Assembly (NCBI GenBank): GCA_002361095.1
Contig: DERU01000097.1
Span: 1 to 17,211 of the forward strand
Source of the DNA: Lachnospiraceae bacterium UBA3332
GTDB lineage: Bacteria > Bacillota > Clostridia > Lachnospirales > Lachnospiraceae
DNA: 17,211 nucleotides
Reading direction: 5' to 3'
Of the stretch, positions 7,346 through 14,826 are shown one piece after another. A program made the position numbers and the translations under genes. Numbering within the stretch: the first letter of the stretch is position 1; every line of letters starts with the position of its first letter. The notes under the pieces were generated by a model. That model ran no database searches. It was not told the origin of the DNA and was given only the letters and a program-made list of their open reading frames with translations.

Positions 7346-8128
7346 ATGAGAGTGGATATTTTTTGGGGAATCATGATTCCTTTTATCGGAACGACAGCGG
7401 GGGCGGCATGCGTCCTCTTTCTGAAAAATAAAATCCCGGAACTAGTACAAAAATCGCTGCTGGGGTTTGCTTCCGGGGTAATGGTGGCGGCCGCCGTATG
7501 GTCTTTGCTTATTCCGGCGATGGATATGTCCGGCGGGTTGGGGAAGCTTTCGTTTCTCCCGGCGGTGTGCGGACTCTTTTTGGGGGTGGCTTTTTTGCTT
7601 GGAATGGATAAAATGATCCCCCATCTCCATCTTGGCTGTGAGGTGTCGGAGGGGCCGCAAGTGGCTTTAAAAAAAACAACCATGCTTGTCCTTGCCGTAA
7701 CGCTGCATAATATCCCGGAGGGGATGGCGGTGGGCGTGGTGTTCGCCGGGGTTGTGATGGGGGAGAGCGAGGTGTCGATGGCAGGGGCGCTGGCGCTGGC
7801 TGCCGGGATCGCCATCCAGAATTTTCCGGAAGGGGCGATTATCAGCCTTCCTCTGCGGAGTGAAGGAGAATCCCGCAGAAAGGCGTTTTTCCATGGAACC
7901 CTGTCCGGTGTAGTGGAGCCGGCCGCAGCGTTTCTGACCATTCTGCTTGCAAGGTTTGTGGAGCCTGTGCTGCCTTATCTGCTGGCCTTTGCGGCGGGAG
8001 CCATGCTGTATGTGGTGGTGGAAGAACTGATTCCGGAAGCCTCCCAAGGGGAACATTCCAACATCGGTACGATCGGTTTTGCCATTGGGTTTGCGGTCAT
8101 GATGATGTTGGATGTGGCGCTGGGATGA
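7346..8128 (+). CDS. ZIP-family metal transporter (ZupT/GufA-like)
   Basis: A 260-residue, eight-helix-type ZIP permease that moves zinc or related divalent metals. The TM4 motif HNIPEG is at 121-126, the TM5 motif QNFPEG at 158-163, an acidic residue at E191 in GVVEP, and EELIPE at 226-231. Loop 92-100 (HLHLGCEV) offers more metal ligands. ATG 7346 has GGAGG at 7 nt; an upstream in-frame TTG at 7307 has no better site. The gap after znuB is about 90 nt with no clear terminator, so it is probably in the same operon. Zinc is inferred from the neighbours; ZIP substrates vary. Confidence 0.9.
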   Translation: MRVDIFWGIMIPFIGTTAGAACVLFLKNKIPELVQKSLLGFASGVMVAAAVWSLLIPAMDMSGGLGKLSFLPAVCGLFLGVAFLLGMDKMIPHLHLGCEVSEGPQVALKKTTMLVLAVTLHNIPEGMAVGVVFAGVVMGESEVSMAGALALAAGIAIQNFPEGAIISLPLRSEGESRRKAFFHGTLSGVVEPAAAFLTILLARFVEPVLPYLLAFAAGAMLYVVVEELIPEASQGEHSNIGTIGFAIGFAVMMMLDVALG

Positions 8129-8135
8129 AGCTTTT

Positions 8136-8699
8136 TTACAGTTCCAGTTCGTAGGTATAACAAAGTTTCGGATAATTGATCAGGTGATGTTCCAGTTCAA
8201 AATCATATTTGACATCTCCCCGGTCCAGATAGGGAAGGGGAGCGGTGGACTTGTTATCCACCCAGGCAAAAAGGCCCTCCACTTTGATTCTTTCTTCCGC
8301 AAATCTTTGGGCAAACCGTTCAAAATAGGCGCCGCCTTCTTTGGTCAAGGAATAACGGACCTCGTAGCTGTAGCCGCCCAGCAGCTTTTTGCGCTGGTGT
8401 AAAACGGTGCGGGAAAGGATTGTGTCACGGGCAAGGAAAGAATAAAAAGTGGCCAGGGAATTGGTGCCGTGGCGGTAGTCGCCTTCGTGCCATAGCCGTA
8501 TTCCTTTGAAAATGTGCTTTTCACCGGCGCTTTCGTATTTCCCAGCCCGGGCGTCCCGTTTGATTTTTTGCTGCAGAAAGAAAAGTTCTTCCCGGATGTA
8601 TTCCTCAAAGCGTTCTTTGTTTAAGACGGGACGGTCGGCCAGGGGAGGATTTTGTCTCTCCTGCACAAGTTCGGTCTTGAGTTCTTCGATAAACGACAT
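8136..8699 (-). CDS. Unrecognised 187-residue protein downstream of pyrBI
   Basis: I do not recognise this family. The chosen start, ATG at 8699 (MSFIEELKTELV), follows AAAGGAG by about 10 nt; the open frame extends further upstream, but that part overlaps pyrI in another frame and is unlikely to be used. The protein is soluble, charged and without signal peptide or membrane helices. Features: a helical N-terminus (EELKTELVQERQ), KERFEEYIREELFFLQQKIK, a GIRLWHEGDY stretch, and a central YSFLARDT..., then an aromatic C-terminal end (YPKLCYTYELEL). It is 61 nt downstream of pyrI on the same strand and converges with the ZIP gene, 7 nt apart. No catalytic motif is evident. Confidence 0.75.
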   Translation of the reverse strand: MSFIEELKTELVQERQNPPLADRPVLNKERFEEYIREELFFLQQKIKRDARAGKYESAGEKHIFKGIRLWHEGDYRHGTNSLATFYSFLARDTILSRTVLHQRKKLLGGYSYEVRYSLTKEGGAYFERFAQRFAEERIKVEGLFAWVDNKSTAPLPYLDRGDVKYDFELEHHLINYPKLCYTYELEL

Positions 8700-8724
8700 G
8701 GTTCGCATTCTCCTTTGTGTCATG

Positions 8725-8755
8725 GGACAGCCGGCGTCAAAAAAGGAAGCTGTCC
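8725..8755 (+). other. Hairpin between pyrI and the downstream gene
   Basis: Perfect 7-bp arms (8725-8731 and 8749-8755) enclose a 17-nt loop. A T6 run (8757-8762) follows on the plus strand, so as a terminator it would stop plus-strand transcription although both flanking genes are on the minus strand. Read on the minus strand it lacks a T tail and would act only as an mRNA structure. Confidence 0.4.
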
Positions 8756-8760
8756 GTTTT

Positions 8761-9195
8761 TTAAAGCGTACGTTTGTCAAATTTTTCTTCACAGTATTTG
8801 CAGCGGTAAATTTCTTTTTCCTCATCGGACAGGACAAAAACATGGGGGAGTTCCTGTTCAATGGAAGTGATGCAGCGCGGATTTCTGCAGCGGATCACAT
8901 TTTTGATCTGCTTGGGCAGCTGGAGCTTCTTCTTTTCCACGATTTCCCCGTTTTGGATTACATTGACGGTGATATTATGGTCGATGAAGCCCAAGATATT
9001 TAAGTCCAGCATATCAATCGGGCACTCGACTTTGATGATATCTTTTTTGCCCATTTTGTTGCTGCGGGCATTTTTGATAATCGCAACCGTGCAATCCAGT
9101 TTGCCCAGCTTTAAGTGATGATAGATATCAAGACTTTTGCCGGCCTCAATATGATCGAGCACGAAACCCTCCTCAATTTTTCCTACATTTAACAT
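8761..9195 (-). CDS. pyrI: Aspartate carbamoyltransferase regulatory chain
   Basis: The 144-residue regulatory subunit that binds nucleotide effectors and joins PyrB trimers into the class B ATCase holoenzyme. The N-terminal allosteric part shows GFVLDHI and a LKLGKLDCTVAIIKNARS-like stretch. The zinc site has C103 and C108 (CRNPRC) with C132 and C135 (CKYC), the same spacing as in the E. coli protein. The start at 9195 follows AAAGGAG by about 11 nt. It lies 78 nt after pyrB on the same strand, and the gap contains an imperfect AT-rich hairpin (about 9222-9248). An operon with pyrB is very likely. Confidence 0.95.
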   Translation of the reverse strand: MLNVGKIEEGFVLDHIEAGKSLDIYHHLKLGKLDCTVAIIKNARSNKMGKKDIIKVECPIDMLDLNILGFIDHNITVNVIQNGEIVEKKKLQLPKQIKNVIRCRNPRCITSIEQELPHVFVLSDEEKEIYRCKYCEEKFDKRTL

Positions 9196-9273
9196 AAATT
9201 TGCTTTCTCCTTTCTATGAAGCCGCGATAAAAATTTTTTATACAGCGGATGAAATTTTGTGATGGTATCTGTT

Positions 9274-10188
9274 TTAGACGTCTATCCCGAGTAATGTCAA
9301 TATAAGTGCCATCCTGACGTATACGCCATACTGAGCCTGCTTAAAGTAGACAGCGCGGGGATCATCGTCGACTTCTATGGAAATCTCGTTGACTCTTGGA
9401 AGAGGATGGAGAATCAGCATGTCTGATTTTGCGTCGGACAACTTCGCTTTGTCCAGAATATAAAAGTCTTTCAAACGAACATAATCTTCCTCATTGAAGA
9501 AACGTTCTCTCTGGACTCTGGTCATGTAAAGAAGATCTAAGTCCGGCATACAATCCTCAAGACGGATGACCTCTCTATAGATGATTCCCCTTTCCGTCAG
9601 CATGTCTGTGATATAGTCTGGTACTTTCAACTCCGGCGGGGAGATAAAAATAAAGTGGATATCGTCGTATCGGATCAGGGCATTGATCAGAGAATGTACG
9701 GTGCGTCCAAATTTCAGATCGCCGCAAAGACCGACAGTAAAGCCGCCAAGCCTTCCTTTCAGCGAGCGGATTGTGAGCAGATCAGTGAGGGTCTGGGTGG
9801 GATGCTGGTGCCCGCCGTCTCCTGCATTGATCACAGGGATACCGGACCGTTCTGCTGCTACCATAGGGGCGCCCTCCTTAGGATGCCGCATGGCACAGAT
9901 ATCTGCGTAACAGGATATGATGCGGATGGTATCGGATACGCTTTCACCCTTTGAGGCGGAGGAGGACGCGGCGTCGGAGAAGCCAAGAACTTGGCCGCCC
10001 AGATTGAGCATAGCAGCCTCAAAGCTCAAGCGTGTGCGTGTGCTAGGTTCATAGAAGCAGGTTGCCAGCTTTTTGCCTTCGCAGGCGTGGGCATATTTCG
10101 CAGGATTGGCCTCGATGTTATTTGCCAGATCAAAAAGCTTGTCCAGCTCTTCCACAGAAAAATCAAGCGGGTTCATCAAATGTCTCAT
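9274..10188 (-). CDS. pyrB: Aspartate carbamoyltransferase catalytic chain
   Basis: A 304-residue enzyme joining carbamoyl phosphate and L-aspartate, the first committed step of pyrimidine synthesis. The carbamoyl-phosphate motif STRTR is at 49-53 inside FYEPSTRTRLSFE, with SASKGES near 77-83, HPTQTLTDLLT near 129-139 and HPLPR at 261-265. ATG 10188 (MRHLMNPLDF) is preferred; a GTG at 10200 would start inside the AAAGGAG site. The SD spacing of 11 nt matches that of pyrI. A strong terminator (10222-10252) lies just upstream, leaving no room for a separate promoter between it and the ribosome binding site. Confidence 0.96.
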   Translation of the reverse strand: MRHLMNPLDFSVEELDKLFDLANNIEANPAKYAHACEGKKLATCFYEPSTRTRLSFEAAMLNLGGQVLGFSDAASSSASKGESVSDTIRIISCYADICAMRHPKEGAPMVAAERSGIPVINAGDGGHQHPTQTLTDLLTIRSLKGRLGGFTVGLCGDLKFGRTVHSLINALIRYDDIHFIFISPPELKVPDYITDMLTERGIIYREVIRLEDCMPDLDLLYMTRVQRERFFNEEDYVRLKDFYILDKAKLSDAKSDMLILHPLPRVNEISIEVDDDPRAVYFKQAQYGVYVRMALILTLLGIDV

Positions 10189-10221
10189 AGAATACAACAC
10201 TCCTTTACTCTGATGTTTAAA

Positions 10222-10252
10222 AAAAATAGAAGAGAAGCTCTCTTCTATTTTT
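10222..10252 (-). terminator. Intrinsic terminator between nitroreductase gene and pyrB
   Basis: Perfect 14-bp arms (10222-10235 and 10239-10252) around a 3-nt loop, with an uninterrupted run of eight T on the minus strand at the base of the stem. The stem begins 5 nt after the nitroreductase stop and ends about 34 nt before the pyrB ATG. It either ends the nitroreductase transcript or works as an attenuator read through into pyrBI. Confidence 0.85.
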
Positions 10253-10257
10253 AATAA

Positions 10258-10800
10258 TTACGATAGATAGGATAACAGTTCCTCCACAGGCTTTCTTCTG
10301 GGAGCAGCAGGCGTCTCATCGGGATAGCCGATGGGTATGAGAGCAACCAGCTCTCTGTCCTCAGGAATCTGTAATAAGGACTCCGCTTCACTTTGGTCAA
10401 AAAGACCAAGGATTACGGAACCAAGCCCTTTTTCATAGGCAGCCAGACAAAGGCTCTGGGATGCGATACCAGCGTCATACATCTGCCAGCCATCGCCGCG
10501 GGGCGTACTAAAAGAACCGTCGCGCTCGTAGCCGCTGCGGTTTTTGATGATGGTAATTGCCATTAGCACGGGAGCTGCTGCAATAATATTACCATTGGGG
10601 GGATATAAGCTGGTGCATTCTTTTGCTATTTTGTCTTTTAATGCGCCTTCCACAGCGATATAACGGGTGATCTGCGTATGCTTCCAGCTCGGAGAGTAGG
10701 AAGCGGTCTCAACGATCTCTGATAAAAGCTCATGGGAAACGGCATCGGTTTTGAATTTTCGGATACTTCTGCGCCCTACAATACAGTCTTTAGCGGTCAT
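10258..10800 (-). CDS. Nitroreductase-family FMN protein
   Basis: A 180-residue member of the FMN-dependent nitroreductase-like superfamily, which reduces nitro groups, quinones, enones or flavins with NAD(P)H; the true substrate cannot be told. Motifs: GRRSIRKF at 9-16 (FMN phosphate contact), ASYSPSWKHTQ near 33-43, the central GWQMYDAGIASQSL, GLGSVILGLFDQ near 126-137 and the C-terminal IGYPDETPAAPRRKPVEEL. ATG 10800 has AAGGAGGA at 6 nt. A promoter is predicted at 10939-10967, giving a leader of about 130 nt. It lies directly upstream of pyrB, separated by a terminator. Confidence 0.88.
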   Translation of the reverse strand: MTAKDCIVGRRSIRKFKTDAVSHELLSEIVETASYSPSWKHTQITRYIAVEGALKDKIAKECTSLYPPNGNIIAAAPVLMAITIIKNRSGYERDGSFSTPRGDGWQMYDAGIASQSLCLAAYEKGLGSVILGLFDQSEAESLLQIPEDRELVALIPIGYPDETPAAPRRKPVEELLSYLS

Positions 10801-10938
10801 GCGGAGTCCTCCTTATGTTGGTATTTGCGATAGTAATTATTCTGTGTCAATTTGCATAAGTGTATCTTTGCTTTTGTGATGAAGAGAGTCCAAGCAGTCT
10901 GTCTTCTTAAATCTGCATGGCTCTGAATAATTACACAT

Positions 10939-10967
10939 ATCATAGCACAAAGGCGGGAGGCTTGCAA
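10939..10967 (-). promoter_or_regulatory. Probable promoter of the nitroreductase gene
   Basis: On the minus strand TTGCAA (10962-10967), a 17-nt spacer and TATGAT (10939-10944) form a good sigma-A-type promoter. Transcription would start near 10932, leaving a leader of about 130 nt. A second TTGACA (10845-10850) nearer the gene has no convincing -10. Confidence 0.5.
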
Positions 10968-11029
10968 GGGGAGAATGAGGGTATTGCATCAGGTGTGACA
11001 GGGAAGCCGAAGGTCAAACTGCTACCGGC

Positions 11030-11058
11030 TTGTGAAATGCAGGCGTATGTGGTAAACT
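11030..11058 (+). promoter_or_regulatory. Probable promoter of the PH-domain gene
   Basis: TTGTGA (11030-11035), a 17-nt spacer and TAAACT (11053-11058). It is divergent from the nitroreductase promoter. The -10 has the same GGTAAACT core as the promoter at 16914-16942. Confidence 0.4.
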
Positions 11059-11109
11059 GATTTTGTAAATGTGAAAAAAGAAAAAGCAGCAGAATGGAGA
11101 ATATTTTAT

Positions 11110-11550
11110 ATGGAAAAAGACAGAGATGAAATAAGTAAAGAGGATGAATATGCAGAAGCAGATCAGAGAGAAGGGGACACGAAGGAGTTTATAGAGCGGA
11201 AAAGGTGGCTCTTTTTTGGTCTGCCGTTCACTTTTACGAAATATACGATTAACGAGCAGGTAATCACGATCGATTCCGGGCTGCTTAATACGACAGAAAA
11301 CGATTGTTATTTATATAAAATACAGGATGTGGAATTAAAGACCAGTCTGGTGGAACGTATCTTTGGGCTTGGTACGGTAGCTTGTTATACGGGGGACAAT
11401 ACCCATCCTCAGCTTTTCCTGGAGCATATCAAAAACGCAAAAGAGATCAAAAATTATATTTTGCATACTTCCGAAGAAGCCAGGAGAAAACGCCGTACAT
11501 TAAATACTTTGAACATCAATGCGGATGATATCGACGACGACGCAGATTAA
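11110..11550 (+). CDS. Bacterial PH-domain (bPH2/DUF304-like) protein
   Basis: About 146 residues from ATG 11110, preceded by GGAG at 10 nt; an in-frame GTG at 11071 has no ribosome binding site. After a charged N-terminal tail (about 1-25) comes one PH-like beta domain: KYTINEQVITIDSGLLNTTE, YLYKIQDVELKTSLVERIFG and LGTVACYTGD. This order is typical of the bPH_2/YdbS-YdbT type. Unlike the membrane forms there is no clear transmembrane helix. It ends in a long helix and an acidic tail (NADDIDDDAD). No function can be assigned. Its stop shares TTAA with the stop of the convergent gene 11547-11972. Confidence 0.75.
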   Translation: MEKDRDEISKEDEYAEADQREGDTKEFIERKRWLFFGLPFTFTKYTINEQVITIDSGLLNTTENDCYLYKIQDVELKTSLVERIFGLGTVACYTGDNTHPQLFLEHIKNAKEIKNYILHTSEEARRKRRTLNTLNINADDIDDDAD

Positions 11551-11972
11551 CGCTGAGGCTGGTCCGGGCGCAGGGATTCGTCATTTTCCCGAAGGAGACG
11601 TTCGAAAAGAAGTCCGGTGATAAACCAGCAGGGTGCATAATCGAGGCGGATCACTTTTCCAAGATTCCAACGGGCGTGTTCATAGTTCCAGGGACACAGT
11701 TCGCGGCGGTTCAGCCACATACCAGTGAGAAATTCACCGGTAAAGATTAGGCCGGTATAGGTGAGTCCCCGAAAGAACAGGGAGCGGTTTTTGAGCAGAC
11801 GGCAGACAGGAGAGAGCAGAGCGGCCAGGCCATAGATGGGAAACATCCAGATGGAGGTCGCGCCAGTAAGTTTCATATCTCGTCTTCGGAAAGCGCAAAA
11901 GGCTGTGAAGATGATTTCCAAAAACCATCCCAGCAGGCCACAGTGAATGAAGTTGTGCAAAAATTTTCTCAT
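11547..11972 (-). CDS. Small CmpB-family-like membrane protein
   Basis: A 141-residue protein with about four hydrophobic segments. LLGWFLEIIF, GATSIWMFPIYGLAAL, GLIFTGEFLTGMWLN, CPWNYEHARWNLGKVIRLDYAPCWFITG follow the same order as FGWCFE, GPFLPLYGCGAL, EYVTG and YWDYS in the protein at 3772-4737. It is therefore probably a compact relative of the ABC_trans_CmpB (PF06541) group without the coiled-coil tail. ATG 11972 lies 67 nt from folC in divergent orientation; the upstream ribosome binding site is weak. Convergent with the PH-domain gene, overlapping by 3-4 nt. Function unknown. Confidence 0.7.
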   Translation of the reverse strand: MRKFLHNFIHCGLLGWFLEIIFTAFCAFRRRDMKLTGATSIWMFPIYGLAALLSPVCRLLKNRSLFFRGLTYTGLIFTGEFLTGMWLNRRELCPWNYEHARWNLGKVIRLDYAPCWFITGLLFERLLRENDESLRPDQPQR

Positions 11973-11990
11973 AGAGACAGTATTGTCAGG

Positions 11991-12019
11991 TTTAGAACCT
12001 TTTATGCGAAGTGTAAATT
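11991..12019 (+). promoter_or_regulatory. Possible promoter of the folate operon
   Basis: TTTAGA (11991-11996), a 17-nt spacer and TAAATT (12014-12019), four of six matches each. It would give a leader of only about 14 nt, with the GGAG site at its very start, so it is a weak call. Confidence 0.3.
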
Positions 12020-12039
12020 AAAATTTGGAGAGTGGAATC

Positions 12040-13371
12040 ATGAATTACCGGGAAGCCATGCATTATATAGAAGAATTGCGTTCTCTTGGCGTTGTCATGG
12101 GGCTGGAGACTACAAAGGAATTGTGTGCACGGCTGGGGAATCCTCAGTCACAGCTTAAGTTTGTGCATATCGCGGGTACCAATGGCAAAGGTTCAACGCT
12201 GGCATATATTTCTACGATAATGTCGGCGGCGGGGTATCGAACGGGACGTTACATTTCCCCGGCAGTGAAGGAATACCGAGAGCGGTTTCAGGTGGATGGC
12301 CGTATGATTACCCAGTCGGGATTTTGCAAATATCTGGAGCCTGTGAGGGCGGCGGCGGAAGCTATGGCATCGGAGGGACTGCCCCATCCTACAGTTTTTG
12401 AAGTGGAGACAGCGGTATCTTTCCTTTACTATTTGGACAAAAAGTGTGATATCGTGGTGATGGAGACGGGGCTGGGCGGTGCATTGGATACAACAAATAT
12501 TGTGGAAAATACATTGGCGGCTGTTTTTTCCTCCATCAGTATGGATCACATGGCGATTTTGGGGGATAGCTTGGAGGAGATTGCCCGCGCCAAGGCGGGA
12601 ATAATAAAAAACAAGTGCTATGTAATATCAGTAAAGCAAACGCCGGTGGCGATGAAGGTTTTGCGGCAGGCGGCGCTGGAAAAGAAAGGTAAGTTTTTGA
12701 CAGCGGACATTTCTCGTGCTAAGTGTATTAAGTATGGAGTGACTAAACAAAGTTTTGATTATGATCGGCTTAAAAACCTGGAAATTTCCCTGCCAGGGCG
12801 GTATCAGGTCGAGAATGCGGTGCTGGCGGTGGAGACGGTGCTTGCGCTAAACAGATGTGGGTTTAAGGTATCGGAGGAGCGGCTTAGAGAGGGGCTTTTG
12901 CAGACGAAATGGCCGGGCAGATTTGAGGTGCTGGCAAAGAGGCCGCTTTTTATTGCAGATGGCGCTCACAATGAGGATGCAGCAAAGAGACTGGCGGAAA
13001 GTATTCGTTTTTATTTTACAAATCGTAAAATAATTTATATAATGGGAATGTTACAGGATAAAGAATATGATAAGGTGATCCGAAGCACTTTTGAATTGGC
13101 ATCTCACATTATCACAGTAACGCCGCCTGTGGAGGGACGTGCTCTATCTGCCATAGATTTGGCGCAGGCAGCCAGAGAATATCATAAAGCAGTGACTGCG
13201 GCAGACAGCGTGCAGGAAGCGGTGGAGATTGCCTATCTTCTTACAGGCAAGGACAAAGATGCCGTAATCATCGCCTTCGGCTCTCTCTCCTATCTGGGAG
13301 AACTGATGGATATAGTTGAACATAGAGATACAATCAGGAGAGATACCCATGGTAGATCAGAAAAAAATTAG
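12040..13371 (+). CDS. folC: Bifunctional dihydrofolate / folylpolyglutamate synthase
   Basis: A 443-residue Mur-ligase-type enzyme that adds glutamate to dihydropteroate and extends the polyglutamate tail, using ATP. The P-loop HIAGTNGKGST is at 43-53, METGLGGALDTTN at 141-153, and SISMDHMAILG with KAGIIK (about 166-190) supplies metal and carbamylated-Lys positions. The C-terminal domain has WPGRFE and DGAHNEDA. ATG 12040 has GGAG at 9 nt; a TTG at 12025 lies before that site. Its end overlaps folE by 23 nt, so the two are translationally linked. First gene of folC-folE-folP-folBK. Confidence 0.95.
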   Translation: MNYREAMHYIEELRSLGVVMGLETTKELCARLGNPQSQLKFVHIAGTNGKGSTLAYISTIMSAAGYRTGRYISPAVKEYRERFQVDGRMITQSGFCKYLEPVRAAAEAMASEGLPHPTVFEVETAVSFLYYLDKKCDIVVMETGLGGALDTTNIVENTLAAVFSSISMDHMAILGDSLEEIARAKAGIIKNKCYVISVKQTPVAMKVLRQAALEKKGKFLTADISRAKCIKYGVTKQSFDYDRLKNLEISLPGRYQVENAVLAVETVLALNRCGFKVSEERLREGLLQTKWPGRFEVLAKRPLFIADGAHNEDAAKRLAESIRFYFTNRKIIYIMGMLQDKEYDKVIRSTFELASHIITVTPPVEGRALSAIDLAQAAREYHKAVTAADSVQEAVEIAYLLTGKDKDAVIIAFGSLSYLGELMDIVEHRDTIRRDTHGRSEKN

Positions 13372-13936
13372 AGAGGCGGTCAGCCTTCTTTTGGAAGGTA
13401 TTGGTGAAGATGTAGAAAGGGAGGGGCTTAGGGAAACCCCTGATAGAATTGCCCGTATGTACTGTGAAATCTTTGCGGGCATGGATGAGAGCGCAGAGGA
13501 ACATCTGACGAAGACTTTCACAGTGATGAGCAATGAGATTGTTCTTGTAAAAAATATCACCTTTTATTCTATTTGTGAGCATCATTTGATGCCTTTTTAT
13601 GGGAAGGCACACATCGCTTATCTTCCGAACGGGAAAGTGGCTGGTCTGAGCAAACTGGCTAGGACGGTGGAGGTTTATGCGAAAAGACCACAGATCCAGG
13701 AGCATATGACGATACAGATTGTGGAGGCTCTGATGGAGCATCTGAGGCCTCAGGGAGCCATAGTTATGCTGGAGGCGGAGCATATGTGCATGACTATGCG
13801 TGGTGTGGAAAAGCCGGGCAGTAAGACGGTGACGATGGCAGCCAGAGGATGTTTTCAGAGCGATCCCAAATGGCAGGAACTTTTTTTTAATATGTTAGGA
13901 CAAAGAGAAGGATATAATCAGGATTCAACTAATTAG
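13349..13936 (+). CDS. folE: GTP cyclohydrolase I
   Basis: A 195-residue enzyme turning GTP into dihydroneopterin triphosphate, the first step to the pterin of folate. Zinc ligands match the E. coli pattern: C76 and H79 in SICEHHL and C147 in HMCM; H78 and H145 fit the catalytic histidines. LRETPDRIARMY, GLSKLARTVEVYAKRPQIQE and MRGVEKPGSKTVT are all present. Start ATG 13349 has AGGAG at 8 nt and lies inside the end of folC. An 8-bp hairpin (13919-13926/13936-13943) spans its stop codon with no T run after it. As a zinc enzyme it could be sensitive to zinc supply. Confidence 0.96.
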   Translation: MVDQKKIREAVSLLLEGIGEDVEREGLRETPDRIARMYCEIFAGMDESAEEHLTKTFTVMSNEIVLVKNITFYSICEHHLMPFYGKAHIAYLPNGKVAGLSKLARTVEVYAKRPQIQEHMTIQIVEALMEHLRPQGAIVMLEAEHMCMTMRGVEKPGSKTVTMAARGCFQSDPKWQELFFNMLGQREGYNQDSTN

Positions 13937-13984
13937 AATCCTGTGGATAAGTAACTACATAACAAGAATACGGAGGAAAGAGAA

Positions 13985-14800
13985 ATGAGGATTGGACAGA
14001 GGGATTTTAGAACAAAGGGACATGCGTACGTGATGGGAATACTAAACGTAACACCTGATTCTTTCTCGGACGGGGGAAAATATGTGGAGCTGGATCAGGC
14101 ATTATACCATGTAGAACAAATGATAACAGATGGTATGGATATCGTGGATGTAGGCGGTGAGTCCACGAGGCCTGGATACACGCAGGTGTCGGTTCAGGAA
14201 GAGATTGACAGAGTTGTTCCGGTAATTGAGGCTATCAAATCAAGATTTAATGTTCCAATCTCCCTCGATACATATAAGTCCGAGGTGGCTAAAGCCGGTA
14301 TCGAGGCGGGCGTGGATATGATCAACGATATCTGGGGATTAAAATATGATGAAAATATGGCTCAGGTGATAGCAGATTCTGGACTTCCCTGCTGTCTGGC
14401 ACATAATCGCAAGGATCCCAGATATCAAAATTTGATAGAAGATATGCTGTGGGATATGGAGTCGTCCCTGGAACTTGCCAGCAACAAAGGAATCGCTTTT
14501 GATAAGATTATTCTCGATCCCGGTATTGGCTATGGCAAGAGTTATGAGAACAATCTTGAAATCATTGACAATCTGCAGAAATTTCACTCTCTGGGTTATC
14601 CTCTGCTTCTCGGCGCAAGCCGGAAATCCGTGGTGGGTATGGGTTTGGATCTGCCTGTAAATGAGCGGGTGGAGGGAACTCTGGTGACCACTGTTTACGG
14701 TGTACAGCGGGGAGTAATGTTTGTCCGTGTACACGATGTGAAGGAGAACGCCCGTGCCGTTAAGATGACGGAAGCGATTCGTGACGGATATAAGAATTGA
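13985..14800 (+). CDS. folP: Dihydropteroate synthase
   Basis: A 271-residue TIM-barrel enzyme joining 6-hydroxymethyl-dihydropterin pyrophosphate and p-aminobenzoate; the sulfonamide target. MGILNVTPDSFSDGG is at 17-31, DIVDVGGESTRPG at 52-64, SLDTYK near 97, MINDIWG near 113, ILDPGIGYGKSYENN near 176 and LLLGASRKS near 209. It has LAHNR where many enzymes have a MHMQG motif. ATG 13985 has GGAGG at 8 nt. It lies 48 nt after folE and 26 nt before folBK. Confidence 0.96.
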   Translation: MRIGQRDFRTKGHAYVMGILNVTPDSFSDGGKYVELDQALYHVEQMITDGMDIVDVGGESTRPGYTQVSVQEEIDRVVPVIEAIKSRFNVPISLDTYKSEVAKAGIEAGVDMINDIWGLKYDENMAQVIADSGLPCCLAHNRKDPRYQNLIEDMLWDMESSLELASNKGIAFDKIILDPGIGYGKSYENNLEIIDNLQKFHSLGYPLLLGASRKSVVGMGLDLPVNERVEGTLVTTVYGVQRGVMFVRVHDVKENARAVKMTEAIRDGYKN

Positions 14801-14826
14801 AAGGTGTATAAAGGAGCAGCGGATAG

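Noticed and set aside
7165..7941. 258-codon minus-strand open frame across the znuB end and ZIP gene
   Set aside because: Antisense to two transporters with unmistakable motifs.
8129..8135. Terminator for the zinc operon at the convergent junction
   Set aside because: Only 7 nt separate the genes; a T6 run is present but no GC-rich stem precedes it.
8700..8861. N-terminal extension of the 187-residue protein
   Set aside because: It would overlap the end of pyrI and the intergenic hairpin, and the ATG at 8699 has a better site.
10845..10850. Perfect TTGACA on the minus strand near the nitroreductase gene
   Set aside because: No convincing -10 at 16-18 nt; the pair at 10939-10967 is better.
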